A program made the translations under genes and the position numbers. A DNA stretch of 64,000 nt from Aequoribacter sp003520285 (GTDB lineage: Bacteria > Pseudomonadota > Gammaproteobacteria > Pseudomonadales > Halieaceae). Location: NCBI GenBank assembly GCA_963966765.1, contig CAXAAR010000001.1:4262-68261 (forward strand), written 5' to 3'. This document shows, piece by piece, positions 28,006-36,278 of this stretch. Position 1 is the stretch's first letter, and every line of letters starts with the position of its first letter. Under the pieces are notes generated by a model that saw only the letters and a program-made list of their open reading frames with translations, was not told where the DNA came from and ran no database searches.

Positions 28006-28956
28006 ATGACAGCCATCGGCATTGTCATGGACCCAATCGAACAGATCAATTACAAAAAAGACAGCTCGCTCGCAATGCTCTGGGCCGCTGCCGCTCGCGG
28101 TTGGGATCTCTGGTACCTGACACCCAGCGATTTGTTCGTCACCGAGGGTCGAGCCTACGGCAGGATGCGACCCTTACAAGTGTTTAAGAATCCAGATCAT
28201 TTCTTTGACTACGGCGCACCAGAAACACTGGAGCTCGCAACCCTCGATGTCATCTTAATGAGACGAGATCCACCCTTTGATAACGAATACGTCTACACCA
28301 CGCACATGCTCGAAATGGCCGAAAAGTTAGGGACTCTAGTGGTCAATCGCTGTCAATCTCTGCGTGACTGCAATGAAAAAATGTTTGCCACTCAGTTTCC
28401 CAGTTGTTGCCCGCCTCTGTTGGTCAGTCGTGATCCCAGCGCCCTAAAAAGTTTCCATCAAGAGCATAGTGATGTGATTTTCAAGCCCCTTCATGGCATG
28501 GGCGGCAGCGCGATTTTTAGAGTCAAGTACGACGATCCGAACGTGAATGTGATTCTCGAAACACTCACCAAGTTTGGCACTGAAACCATCATGGCACAGC
28601 GTTACTTGCCCGAGATAAAAGAGGGTGACAAACGTATCCTGATGATCAATGGTGAGCCGGTACCTTATTGTCTGGCTCGTGTACCTTCGAGTGGTGAAAC
28701 ACGGGGTAACCTGGCTGCGGGCGGGACCGGCAGAGCTCAACCACTGAGCGACAGAGATCGCTGGATTGCCGAGCAAGTGGGTCCAACCTTGAAAGAAAAA
28801 GGGCTGTTGTTCGTAGGACTCGATGTGATCGGAGACTTTCTGACCGAAATAAACGTCACCAGCCCAACCTGCATACGCGAGATTGATGCTGCTTACGAAC
28901 TCGATATTGCCGGTCAACTTATGGACACCATAGCGGCCTTAAAGGGATGGTCTTGA
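28006..28956 (+). CDS. gshB: Glutathione synthetase
   Basis: ATP-grasp ligase joining glycine to gamma-glutamylcysteine. Its 316 residues show the GshB start IGIVMDPIEQINYKKDSSLAM, the MRRDPPFD motif near 85, the glycine-rich ATP loop KPLHGMGGSAIFRV near 160 and GNLAAGGTGR near 234. Metal ligands fall in EINVTSPTCIREID near the end. A GAGGATGATA sequence precedes the ATG. gshB before tonB-yqgE-ruvX is a Pseudomonas-type arrangement. Confidence 0.97.
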   Translation: MTAIGIVMDPIEQINYKKDSSLAMLWAAAARGWDLWYLTPSDLFVTEGRAYGRMRPLQVFKNPDHFFDYGAPETLELATLDVILMRRDPPFDNEYVYTTHMLEMAEKLGTLVVNRCQSLRDCNEKMFATQFPSCCPPLLVSRDPSALKSFHQEHSDVIFKPLHGMGGSAIFRVKYDDPNVNVILETLTKFGTETIMAQRYLPEIKEGDKRILMINGEPVPYCLARVPSSGETRGNLAAGGTGRAQPLSDRDRWIAEQVGPTLKEKGLLFVGLDVIGDFLTEINVTSPTCIREIDAAYELDIAGQLMDTIAALKGWS

Positions 28957-28960
28957 TTCT

Positions 28961-29779
28961 GTGACGGATCGCGGTAGCCTGATCGTTCTGTGCGGATTCT
29001 TCGCTTTTTTAGTTCACGCAGCCCTCATTTTAGGTCTTAATTTTGGTGCATCGGTCAATCAAGAGAACATCAAGCAGTTAGAGGTGACGCTATCTACTGT
29101 GACTCGGGTCAGACACGAGAACACTTTTTCCAAGCTTGCCCAAACCGATCAGATTGCCAGCGGACACAAAGACGAGCGCGATGAGCGCGGCGCGTCGACT
29201 CCCTCTACTATGGCTGCCCGGGAAACACAGCAAGGGCAGACGGCCAACGATACCAACGACCGGCCCGCATTAACGGCAGTGAATGGACCTGATCTGCGCC
29301 AGTTAATGCCGCAAAAATCGCAAGGCGCACCCGAACCTGACGCCAGTAACCGGGATGCCCAACAAGAGATAGAACAGCTCGCGAATCTGCAACTAGAGTA
29401 CGCTCATACTCAGATTGCCCTAAACGCTGCGCCGAGAGTTCTGCGAATCGACTCACAGGCGGCCAAGGCGAGTGTGGAAGCCGAGTACCTGCGCCTGTGG
29501 CGACAAAGTATCGAAACCATCGGTAATCAATACTATCCTGAGAGCTCAAGGCGTTATGGCATCTATGGCGATGTGCGGGTATTAGTGGCGATTGGCTTTG
29601 ACGGGAGACTCCTAGAGACCCGATTGCTGGCGTCTTCAGGACACGCGGTATTGGATCAGGCGGTGACAAAAATCGTTCGCCTGGCGGCTCCCTATCCCCC
29701 ATTTCCACCAGAGATGCGAGACAAAGCAGATCAGATCCAAATTGTCCGAACTTGGGAATTTAAACCGATCCCACAATAA
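28961..29779 (+). CDS. TonB-family energy transducer (TonB3-like)
   Basis: Inner-membrane anchored periplasmic protein of 272 residues. A single helix at about residues 7-27 is followed by a polar linker and a C-terminal TonB domain from about 180 (YGIYGDVRVLVAIGFDGRLL, ending TWEFKP). The proline-rich span of classical TonB is weak. The position between gshB and yqgE equals that of P. aeruginosa tonB3, a gene linked to twitching motility; pilT lies just downstream here. The GTG start is 4 bp after gshB. Its outer-membrane partner is unknown. Confidence 0.85.
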   Translation: MTDRGSLIVLCGFFAFLVHAALILGLNFGASVNQENIKQLEVTLSTVTRVRHENTFSKLAQTDQIASGHKDERDERGASTPSTMAARETQQGQTANDTNDRPALTAVNGPDLRQLMPQKSQGAPEPDASNRDAQQEIEQLANLQLEYAHTQIALNAAPRVLRIDSQAAKASVEAEYLRLWRQSIETIGNQYYPESSRRYGIYGDVRVLVAIGFDGRLLETRLLASSGHAVLDQAVTKIVRLAAPYPPFPPEMRDKADQIQIVRTWEFKPIPQ

Positions 29780-29842
29780 CACTTTTCATCGCTCTGAAAA
29801 CTGGCTATCGTTATGGCTACTGAGTAGGTTATGGGAGTCGTT

Positions 29843-30403
29843 ATGCAAGTCTCTAGCTTAAAGAATCACCTGCTCATCGCAATGCCTTCCCTCAATGCCG
29901 GTTTCTTTAGCCAAAGCGTGACTTTTCTGTGCGAACACGATGAGCATGGGGCGATGGGCATTGTGCTTAATAAACCACTCGAATTTGAACTCGAGCATGT
30001 ACTAGCGCAGCTCGATATTCCCTGCTCTCCGGCGGTAGGACGATTACCTGTCTTGTCTGGTGGTCCAGTGCAGCCTGAGCACGGATTCATCTTGCACTCC
30101 TATGACGGCACCATTTATGACAGTACGCTTGCCGTCAGCGACGAGATCGCACTCACTACATCGCTCGATATCATGCAGGCCATCGGCCACAGCACGGGCC
30201 CACAGGAATTTACTCTGGCTCTTGGCTATGCCGGTTGGGGTAGCGGACAACTAGAACAAGAAATCAGCGATAACAGCTGGTTGACGGTTCCCGCCAGTCC
30301 TGAGCTCGTCTTTAATACTAAAGCGGCTGATTTAGTCCGTTTAGCCAGTCTGCAGCTCGGCATCGACATTCACCTGATGCCCACTCGAGCAGGGCATGCC
30401 TAA
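29843..30403 (+). CDS. yqgE: YqgE/AlgH family protein
   Basis: Conserved cytoplasmic protein of unknown biochemical function, called AlgH in Pseudomonas. The usual opening appears from the ATG at 29843 (LKNHLLIAMPSLNAGFFSQS), and GGGAG sits six bases upstream; an ATG at 29831 has a weaker site. Family motifs GAMGIVLNKP near residue 35 and LSGGPVQPEHGFILH near 75 are present, plus LALGYAGWGSGQLEQE near 132. It overlaps ruvX by 8 bp. Confidence 0.94.
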   Translation: MQVSSLKNHLLIAMPSLNAGFFSQSVTFLCEHDEHGAMGIVLNKPLEFELEHVLAQLDIPCSPAVGRLPVLSGGPVQPEHGFILHSYDGTIYDSTLAVSDEIALTTSLDIMQAIGHSTGPQEFTLALGYAGWGSGQLEQEISDNSWLTVPASPELVFNTKAADLVRLASLQLGIDIHLMPTRAGHA

Positions 30404-30827
30404 ACCAACAACCGCACTGTGCTTTGACTACGGCCTGGCCCAGATCGGGGTGGCCGTCGGAAACTCACAGCTCTGCAGTGCTCAACCACTGTGTACCCTC
30501 TCGGCGACAGATGGCATCCCCAAATGGGAGCAGATCGAGACCCTTATCACAACTTGGAAGCCCGATATATTGCTGGTGGGTGAACCTAAGCATATGGATG
30601 GCAGTGAGAGTGACATGGCGCGAAGAGCGCTCAAGTTTGCGCGTCGATTAGAGGGGCGCTTCGGTCTACCCATCGGGCTGATAGATGAACGTCTTAGCAG
30701 CTTCGAAGCCAAGCAAAATGCCAAGGCACAAGGCCATTCAGGCGACTATAAGAAAATGCCCATCGATGCCCTTGCGGCAGCCCTTCTTCTTGAAAGCTAC
30801 TGGGCTGAAAGCACCACTACTGGCTAG
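30396..30827 (+). CDS. ruvX: Holliday junction resolvase-like RuvX (pre-16S rRNA nuclease)
   Basis: RNase H-fold nuclease (YqgF) of 143 residues. In E. coli it trims the 5' end of 16S rRNA; earlier work proposed Holliday junction cleavage. The first catalytic aspartate is in LCFDYGLAQIGVAVG near residue 10, the second acidic motif in IDERLSSFEA near 96 and the last aspartate in KMPIDALAAALLLE near 125. It overlaps yqgE at the start and the convergent pilT gene by 4 bp at the end. Confidence 0.95.
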   Translation: MPKPTTALCFDYGLAQIGVAVGNSQLCSAQPLCTLSATDGIPKWEQIETLITTWKPDILLVGEPKHMDGSESDMARRALKFARRLEGRFGLPIGLIDERLSSFEAKQNAKAQGHSGDYKKMPIDALAAALLLESYWAESTTTG

Positions 30828-31861
30828 ACAAAATTCTCTGGAGACCGCGCTTTCTCGCGGGCAACTTCTTTGGTGATAACTCGATCGGCTACCAAATCAA
30901 GCAGACACTGATCCATGGTCTGCATTCCTACCGCCTGACCCGTTTGAATCGCCGAATACATTTGCGCGATTTTATCTTCTCGGATCAAGTTTCTGATCGC
31001 AGGGGTTCCGCGCATAATTTCGTGCGCCGCCACACGGCCTCCCGTTTGCCGCTTCAGTAGAGTTTGGGAAATAACGGCTTGAAGAGATTCAGAGAGCATC
31101 GACCTGACCATCGCTTTCTCGGCGGCCGGAAACACATCAACAATACGATCGATCGTTTTCGCCGCCGAGGTGGTGTGCAAAGTGCCAAAAACCAGATGGC
31201 CGGTCTCTGCAGCAGTGAGTGCCAAACGAATAGTTTCCAAATCGCGCATCTCTCCGACCAGAATAATATCGGGGTCTTCACGTAAGGCTGATCGCAGCGC
31301 CTCTGCGAATCCCAAGGTATCGCGATGCACCTCTCGCTGATTCACTAAGCACTTTTTACTTTCATGCACAAATTCAATGGGATCTTCGATCGTTAAGATG
31401 TGTTCGTGCGTGTTGTCGTTTATATAATCAATCATCGCGGCCAGTGTGGTCGACTTACCTGAACCGGTCGGGCCGGTCACCAACACAAGACCTCGGGGCA
31501 TCATAGAGATGTCCCTAAACACCTTACCCATTCCCAAGCTTTCCATGGGTAGCACTCGAGATGGAATGATTCTAAAGACGCCACCGCAACCCCTGTTATG
31601 ATTGAACGCATTGACTCGAAATCGAGCGACACCTGGTACTTCGAACGAAAAATCAGTCTCGAAAAACTCCTCAAAGTCCTTCCGCTGCTTGTCGTTCATA
31701 ATTTCGTAAATAAGCTCTTGCACCTCGTTGTGACTCATCGCTGGAAGATTAATTCGTCGAACATCGCCATCAACCCGAATCATAGGGGGTAATCCAGCAG
31801 ATAAATGCAGATCCGATGCGTTCTGTTTAGCACTAAAAGCCAGCAGCTCTGTAATATCCAA
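30824..31861 (-). CDS. pilT: Type IV pilus retraction ATPase
   Basis: Hexameric ATPase that depolymerises type IV pili for twitching. I choose the TTG at 31861 because GGGGAG lies six bases upstream and the protein then opens MDITELLAFSAKQ, as in P. aeruginosa PilT. An in-frame ATG at 31900 would add 13 unrelated residues. Length is 345. Walker A GPTGSGKST is near residue 130, the Asp box LTIEDPIEFVH near 160, Walker B ILVGEMRD near 198 and the His box TGHLVFGTLHTTSAAKT near 217. pilU, its usual neighbour, is absent here. Confidence 0.95.
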   Translation of the reverse strand: MDITELLAFSAKQNASDLHLSAGLPPMIRVDGDVRRINLPAMSHNEVQELIYEIMNDKQRKDFEEFFETDFSFEVPGVARFRVNAFNHNRGCGGVFRIIPSRVLPMESLGMGKVFRDISMMPRGLVLVTGPTGSGKSTTLAAMIDYINDNTHEHILTIEDPIEFVHESKKCLVNQREVHRDTLGFAEALRSALREDPDIILVGEMRDLETIRLALTAAETGHLVFGTLHTTSAAKTIDRIVDVFPAAEKAMVRSMLSESLQAVISQTLLKRQTGGRVAAHEIMRGTPAIRNLIREDKIAQMYSAIQTGQAVGMQTMDQCLLDLVADRVITKEVAREKARSPENFV

Positions 31862-31944
31862 CCCAAACTCCCCTAAATTCTCAGTCTCGACCCAGCTCAT
31901 TCAGTTACACTATGAGTCGGGAACACCTAAGGTAGTATTAGCGA

Positions 31945-32640
31945 ATGAACAAAGCAACTATTGGTGCCAATATCAGTAAAGTGCTAAATCGAATTGAGCA
32001 CGCCTGCTCGACTTATGGCCGGAATGCCGATTCTGTGAGCCTGATTGCTGTGAGTAAAACCAAGCCCGCACACTTGATCGAATACGCTGCCGAGCTCGGC
32101 TTACAGCACTTTGGCGAAAATTATTTGCAAGAAGCCGTTCAGAAAATTAGCGAGCTCCCCAGAGAGAACAAAACCTGGCACTTCATAGGGCCGATTCAGT
32201 CCAACAAGACCCGCCCTATCGCCCAATATTTCGACTGGGTCCACAGTGTAGACCGACTTAAAATAGCGACCAGAATCAGTGAACAACGCCCTCCAGATTT
32301 ACCGCCGATTAACCTCTGCCTGCAAATCAACGTCTCGTTAGAAGACAGCAAGGCCGGCGTCACCTTAGAGCAAGTCCGAGAGCTCGCGCTCACAGTTCAA
32401 ACCTTGCCGAATATCCGTTTACGCGGCTTAATGGCGCTGCCGAAACCCACCGAAACCGTATCAGAACAGCGGCAATCCTTCGCTCTAGTGCGACAGTGTC
32501 TGCAGGATTTGCAAAGTGATATTCCCGAGCTCGACACTCTCTCTATGGGCATGTCGCAAGACCTAGAGGCGGCCATCGCCGAAGGCGCTACCATGATCAG
32601 AGTTGGCACCGACCTTTTCGGCGCCCGAGATCGCAGTTAA
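31945..32640 (+). CDS. yggS: PLP homeostasis protein (YggS/PLPBP)
   Basis: Binds pyridoxal phosphate and buffers its level; it resembles the barrel domain of alanine racemase. The chain is 231 residues. The PLP lysine is in LIAVSKTKPAHLIEYA near residue 37; FGENYLQEA near 55, WHFIGPIQSNK near 74 and LSMGMSQDLEAAIAEGATMIR near 197 (cut: SMGMSQDLEAAIAEG) are family hallmarks. Divergent from pilT with about 80 bp between starts, and followed by proC as in many bacteria. Confidence 0.96.
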   Translation: MNKATIGANISKVLNRIEHACSTYGRNADSVSLIAVSKTKPAHLIEYAAELGLQHFGENYLQEAVQKISELPRENKTWHFIGPIQSNKTRPIAQYFDWVHSVDRLKIATRISEQRPPDLPPINLCLQINVSLEDSKAGVTLEQVRELALTVQTLPNIRLRGLMALPKPTETVSEQRQSFALVRQCLQDLQSDIPELDTLSMGMSQDLEAAIAEGATMIRVGTDLFGARDRS

Positions 32641-32688
32641 ATCAGAAGACGCGTATAATCTGGGGCAGTATTTAGGAGCCAGACACCA

Positions 32689-33507
32689 GTGATTGGATCG
32701 CAGTTGAGCTTTATCGGCGCAGGCAACATGAATCGAGCCATCATCGAAGGATTACTTGCGGCCGATATTCCCGCCCAACAACTGGCAGTCAGCAATAGAT
32801 CGCCTGATAAACTCAATGCCTTCGAATCACTGGGTTTAGTCGTTAGCTACTCGAACGTCCATATCGTTGAACAAGCCGATGTGGTTGTTTTAGGCGTGAA
32901 GCCATCGCAGATCCTTGGCGTCGTCAAAGAAATCCGTGAGGCCTTGTACCGCAGCCGACCGCTTTTAATTTCGTTGGCAGCAGGCATTCAAACACCCCAA
33001 ATTTTAGCCATCCTAGGCGCTGACTATCCCCTAGTTCGAGCCATGCCTAATACGCCCGCAACGATTGGTGAAGGGGCTGCTGGATTATACGCTACTGCAG
33101 GGGTAAGTACCGAACAGCGCGTGTTAGCAAAAGCCATTATCGACGCCTGTGGCCTCTCTATATGGGTCGATGACGAGGCCCTAATTGATACGGTGATTGC
33201 CGTCGCTGGCAGTGCCCCCGCGTATTTTTTTTCGATTCTAGAAACCCTGATCGACGAGGCTCACAAATGTGGGCTCCCCGCTGAAGATGCGCGTATTCTC
33301 GCTGTCCAAACCTGCCTAGGTGCCGCCAAATTATGTCAGCATTCTGAGACGAATTTGGCCACGCTACGTAACAATGTCACAAGCCCTGGCGGCACCACTC
33401 AAGCGGCATTAGAGACCTTTGCGCGACTCGACCTTGATGGCACCTTAAGAGCGGGCATGCAAGCAGCCATTCAGCGGGCGCAGCAATTAGCCCTCGAAAC
33501 ACAGTAA
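32689..33507 (+). CDS. proC: Pyrroline-5-carboxylate reductase
   Basis: Final step of proline synthesis, reducing pyrroline-5-carboxylate with NAD(P)H. The GTG start has TAGGAGCC upstream. The 272 residues include the dinucleotide loop FIGAGNMNRAIIEGL near residue 7, VRAMPNTPATIGEGAAG near 116 and the C-terminal signature NVTSPGGTTQAALE near 231. It lies in the run yggS-proC-yggT-metX. Confidence 0.97.
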   Translation: MIGSQLSFIGAGNMNRAIIEGLLAADIPAQQLAVSNRSPDKLNAFESLGLVVSYSNVHIVEQADVVVLGVKPSQILGVVKEIREALYRSRPLLISLAAGIQTPQILAILGADYPLVRAMPNTPATIGEGAAGLYATAGVSTEQRVLAKAIIDACGLSIWVDDEALIDTVIAVAGSAPAYFFSILETLIDEAHKCGLPAEDARILAVQTCLGAAKLCQHSETNLATLRNNVTSPGGTTQAALETFARLDLDGTLRAGMQAAIQRAQQLALETQ

Positions 33508-33515
33508 GGATATTT

Positions 33516-34103
33516 ATGGGCGCACTGAACGATATCGCTATCTACCTCCTGCAAACGGGCTTGGGCTTCTATCTTATTATTGTGATGCTGCGGTTCATCA
33601 TGCAGCTGGTGATGGCGGATTTTTACAATCCCATCAGCCAATTTGTGTTCAAAGCAACTCAGCCTTTAGTGGGCCCGCTTCAAACCATTCTGAAGCCGAT
33701 TGGTCGCTTCGATCCGGCATCGTTAACGCTGGCCACCGCGCTCCAAATCGCGGGAATAGTATTGCTCTTAACGCTCAACAATGTGACCACACCAAACCCG
33801 GTAACGCTGTTCTTGTGGGGATTCGTCGGCGCGCTCGGTCTGCTGGTTAAAATTTATTTCTACGCCCTGTTAGCGACGATTATTTTAAGCTGGATTAGCC
33901 CAGGCGGCAGTAACCCGGCCGCGTATTTGTTGCACCAGATAACAGAACCGGTGATGGCCCCAGTGCGCAGTCTGCTACCGCCCATGGGAGGCTTAGACTT
34001 TTCACCGATAGTCGTCTTTATTTTGATTAATATCGTCGAGATTACACTCCGAAATATCGCTCAGTCGATTGGGCTATTTCCCGCCCTCGTAATTGGGTTG
34101 TAA
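33516..34103 (+). CDS. yggT: YggT family membrane protein
   Basis: Integral membrane protein of 195 residues with two YGGT repeats. Each carries the pattern of a helix followed by a proline-rich loop: MADFYNPISQFVFKATQPLV near residue 34 and SNPAAYLLHQITEPVMAPVR near 130. Four or five helices are expected. The family has been linked to osmotic tolerance and, in other phyla, to division and membrane complexes, but the mechanism is unknown. It starts 8 bp after proC and ends 9 bp before metX. Confidence 0.92.
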   Translation: MGALNDIAIYLLQTGLGFYLIIVMLRFIMQLVMADFYNPISQFVFKATQPLVGPLQTILKPIGRFDPASLTLATALQIAGIVLLLTLNNVTTPNPVTLFLWGFVGALGLLVKIYFYALLATIILSWISPGGSNPAAYLLHQITEPVMAPVRSLLPPMGGLDFSPIVVFILINIVEITLRNIAQSIGLFPALVIGL

Positions 34104-34112
34104 AGAATAACC

Positions 34113-35246
34113 ATGGACTCTGTTGGACTGGTCGAGCAACACTCTGTCACTTTCGCGGGACCCCTGGCGCTCGCCTGTGGCAGCGAGCTGAATGACTTCT
34201 CGCTGGTGTACGAGACCTATGGCGAACTCAACCCTCAGGCCGACAACGCCATCTTAATCTGCCATGCTCTGAGCGGACACCACCACGCAGCAGGGTTTCA
34301 CTCGCCCGACGATACCAAGCCCGGCTGGTGGGATAACTGTATCGGACCCGGTAAGCCGATCGATACGAATCGCTTCTTTGTGGTCGCGGTGAATAATCTT
34401 GGTGGCTGCCACGGGAGCACGGGGCCCAGTTCAATCAATCCAGAGACAGGCGATCTGTGGGGCCCCACCTTCCCGCAAATTCAAGTCTGTGACTGGGTCG
34501 CCAGTCAGGCTTTGTTGGCCGATCACCTCGGCATCAGTTGCTGGGCCGCGGTGGTTGGCGGCAGTTTAGGTGGGATGCAAGCGATGCAGTGGAGCGTTCA
34601 ATACCCAGATCGAATCAGATACTGCCTGGTGATTGCTTCTGCCTTAGATCTTTCAGCACAAAATATCGCCTTTAACGAAATTGCACGCCAAGCTATTCAG
34701 GCTGATCCCGAGTTTCACGGTGGCTACTATCAATCGCATCAAACCAACCCGGCACAGGGACTCGCGCTAGCAAGAATGGTCGGGCATGTCACTTATTTAT
34801 CGGACGATGCGATGGCGCAAAAATTTGGTCGTGATATTCGCTCCGGCAGTTTGGCAGCCAATAGCGACGATGCCATCGAATTTCAGGTTGAGAGCTACCT
34901 TCGCTATCAAGGATCACAGTTTTCAACCAACTTCGATGCCAATACCTATATTCTGATGACCCGCGCGCTGGATTACTTTGATCTTGCCGCCAACTGGAAT
35001 GGCGACCCGGTCGCCGCTTTTGCCACCACCCAGGCCCAGTTTTTAGTCGTGAGCTTTTCAACCGACTGGCGATTTCCGCCAAGGCGCTCGGTAGAGATCA
35101 CCAATGCGCTCATCGCCGCCGACCGACCTGTCAGTTACGCCGAGATAGAGGCCAACGAGGGCCATGACGCCTTTCTTCTTCCCATCCCGCGTTATCATGC
35201 GGTACTCAGTGCCTACTTGCAGCGAATCGAGGTGGGCTCTGTATGA
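34113..35246 (+). CDS. metX: Homoserine O-acyltransferase (MetX)
   Basis: Alpha/beta hydrolase that acylates homoserine, the entry step to methionine. The 377 residues have the nucleophile serine in AVVGGSLGGMQAMQW near residue 148, the conserved NNLGGCHGSTGPSS near 94, and the catalytic histidine in EANEGHDAFLLP near 350. Proteins of this family use acetyl-CoA or succinyl-CoA; in many MetW-linked gammaproteobacteria succinyl-CoA is used, and the sequence alone does not settle this for me. It overlaps metW by 4 bp. Confidence 0.95.
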   Translation: MDSVGLVEQHSVTFAGPLALACGSELNDFSLVYETYGELNPQADNAILICHALSGHHHAAGFHSPDDTKPGWWDNCIGPGKPIDTNRFFVVAVNNLGGCHGSTGPSSINPETGDLWGPTFPQIQVCDWVASQALLADHLGISCWAAVVGGSLGGMQAMQWSVQYPDRIRYCLVIASALDLSAQNIAFNEIARQAIQADPEFHGGYYQSHQTNPAQGLALARMVGHVTYLSDDAMAQKFGRDIRSGSLAANSDDAIEFQVESYLRYQGSQFSTNFDANTYILMTRALDYFDLAANWNGDPVAAFATTQAQFLVVSFSTDWRFPPRRSVEITNALIAADRPVSYAEIEANEGHDAFLLPIPRYHAVLSAYLQRIEVGSV

Positions 35247-35794
35247 GAGTGGATCTGACTCAAATCCAGCGGTGGATACTGAAGCAATCAAAAGTGCTCG
35301 ACTTAGGGTGCGGTGATGGTGAATTTCTAGCGCAGCTCCGAGACTCGCACAGCACTCAAGGTCTTGGTTTAGAGATCGATCCCGACAATATTACCCGAGC
35401 TCTGTCTCGGGGTATCGATGTCGTCGAGCAGAATATGGATGCGGGTCTTGGGAACTTCCCCGATCACAGTTTCGATGTTGTCGTCATGGCCCACGCACTC
35501 CAAGTGCTCCACTACCCAGACAAAGTGCTCGATGAAATGCTGCGTATCGGACGACGCGGCATCGTGACTTTCCCCAATTTTGCGCATTGGCGCTGCCGTC
35601 TGCATTTGGGGACTCGAGGCAGAATGCCGGTATCGAAGTTTCTGCCTCACAACTGGTACGACACCCCGAATATTCATTTTTGTACGGTCCGTGATTTTGA
35701 AGCCCTGTGCGCCCAAAAAGGCATTATCATTCAACAGCGCGAAATGGTCGGCGACGGCGTGATCAGCAACGTACTTGCAGGCTTTTTTTTTTAA
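35243..35794 (+). pseudogene. metW: Methionine biosynthesis protein MetW, 3' end replaced by adapter sequence
   Basis: MetW is a methyltransferase-fold partner of MetX, needed for homoserine acylation in MetX-W systems. Residues 1-179 are intact, with the SAM-fold motif VLDLGCGDGEFLAQL near 18, MAHALQVLHYPD near 82 and LPHNWYDTPNIHFCTVRDFE near 134. After VISNVLAGFF the frame runs into ten T and an Illumina P5 adapter; its stop codon is made by the adapter junction. Homologues usually continue for about 15 residues ending near an IYRL motif. The break is an assembly artefact, so the biological gene is probably intact. Confidence 0.9.
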
Positions 35795-35821
35795 TGATAC
35801 GGCGACCACCGAGATCTACAC
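35783..35821 (+). other. Illumina P5 flow-cell adapter with preceding poly-T (contaminant)
   Basis: Ten T (35783-35792) are followed by 29 bases (35793-35821) identical to the Illumina P5 oligonucleotide, beginning AATGATACGGCGACC and ending GAGATCTACAC. Poly-T plus P5 is the reverse complement of a read that ran through its insert, through the adapter and off its end into poly-A. This is not genomic DNA. It joins metW to the DUF4426 gene and hides the true bases between them. Confidence 0.97.
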
Positions 35822-35843
35822 ATCAGCCGATAATGGGATCTCA

Positions 35844-36278
35844 ATGCCTTACCTTTTCTGCCTCATTTTATTGCTCATAAGTCCGTCCGTCAGTGCCCAA
35901 ATGTCAGAGCGGTTTGGGCCCTATGAGCTGCACTACAGTTTCGTCAACACCACATTCCTAACACCAGAAGTGGCCGCGCAGTATCAGATCACTCGTGGTA
36001 AGCGACATGGCATCTTGATGCTGTCATTGCGATATTACCCCGATGAATCCCCCGTGACCGAGCCCAGAGCGATGCGAGTCCAGGGCACCACCAGTGACCT
36101 GATACGATCGGACACACTCGAGTTCAAAGAGATCAAAGAGGGCGATGCCGTTTACTATATTGCGCCATTTAAGTTTATCAACGAAGAGTACCGGCACTTC
36201 TACCTCGACTTTAGAGCGGAAAACAGTAGTACAACCTATTCCCACCACCTGCAGCACCAAATGTACATTCATGAGTAG
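35844..36278 (+). CDS. DUF4426 periplasmic protein
   Basis: Secreted protein of 144 residues and unknown function. The ATG at 35844 opens a clear signal peptide (MPYLFCLILLLISPSVSAQ, cleavage after about residue 18). The mature part is beta-rich and opens with ERFGPYELHYSFVNTTFLTP, the DUF4426 signature. The position between metW and rdgB matches Pseudomonas. An in-frame extension upstream to 35775 is false: it is translated adapter. The true upstream sequence, including the ribosome site, may be partly lost. Confidence 0.88.
   Translation: MPYLFCLILLLISPSVSAQMSERFGPYELHYSFVNTTFLTPEVAAQYQITRGKRHGILMLSLRYYPDESPVTEPRAMRVQGTTSDLIRSDTLEFKEIKEGDAVYYIAPFKFINEEYRHFYLDFRAENSSTTYSHHLQHQMYIHE

Noticed and set aside
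35775..35843. N-terminal extension MQAFFFNDTATTEIYTS of the DUF4426 protein
   Set aside because: It is translated Illumina adapter, not a coding sequence.
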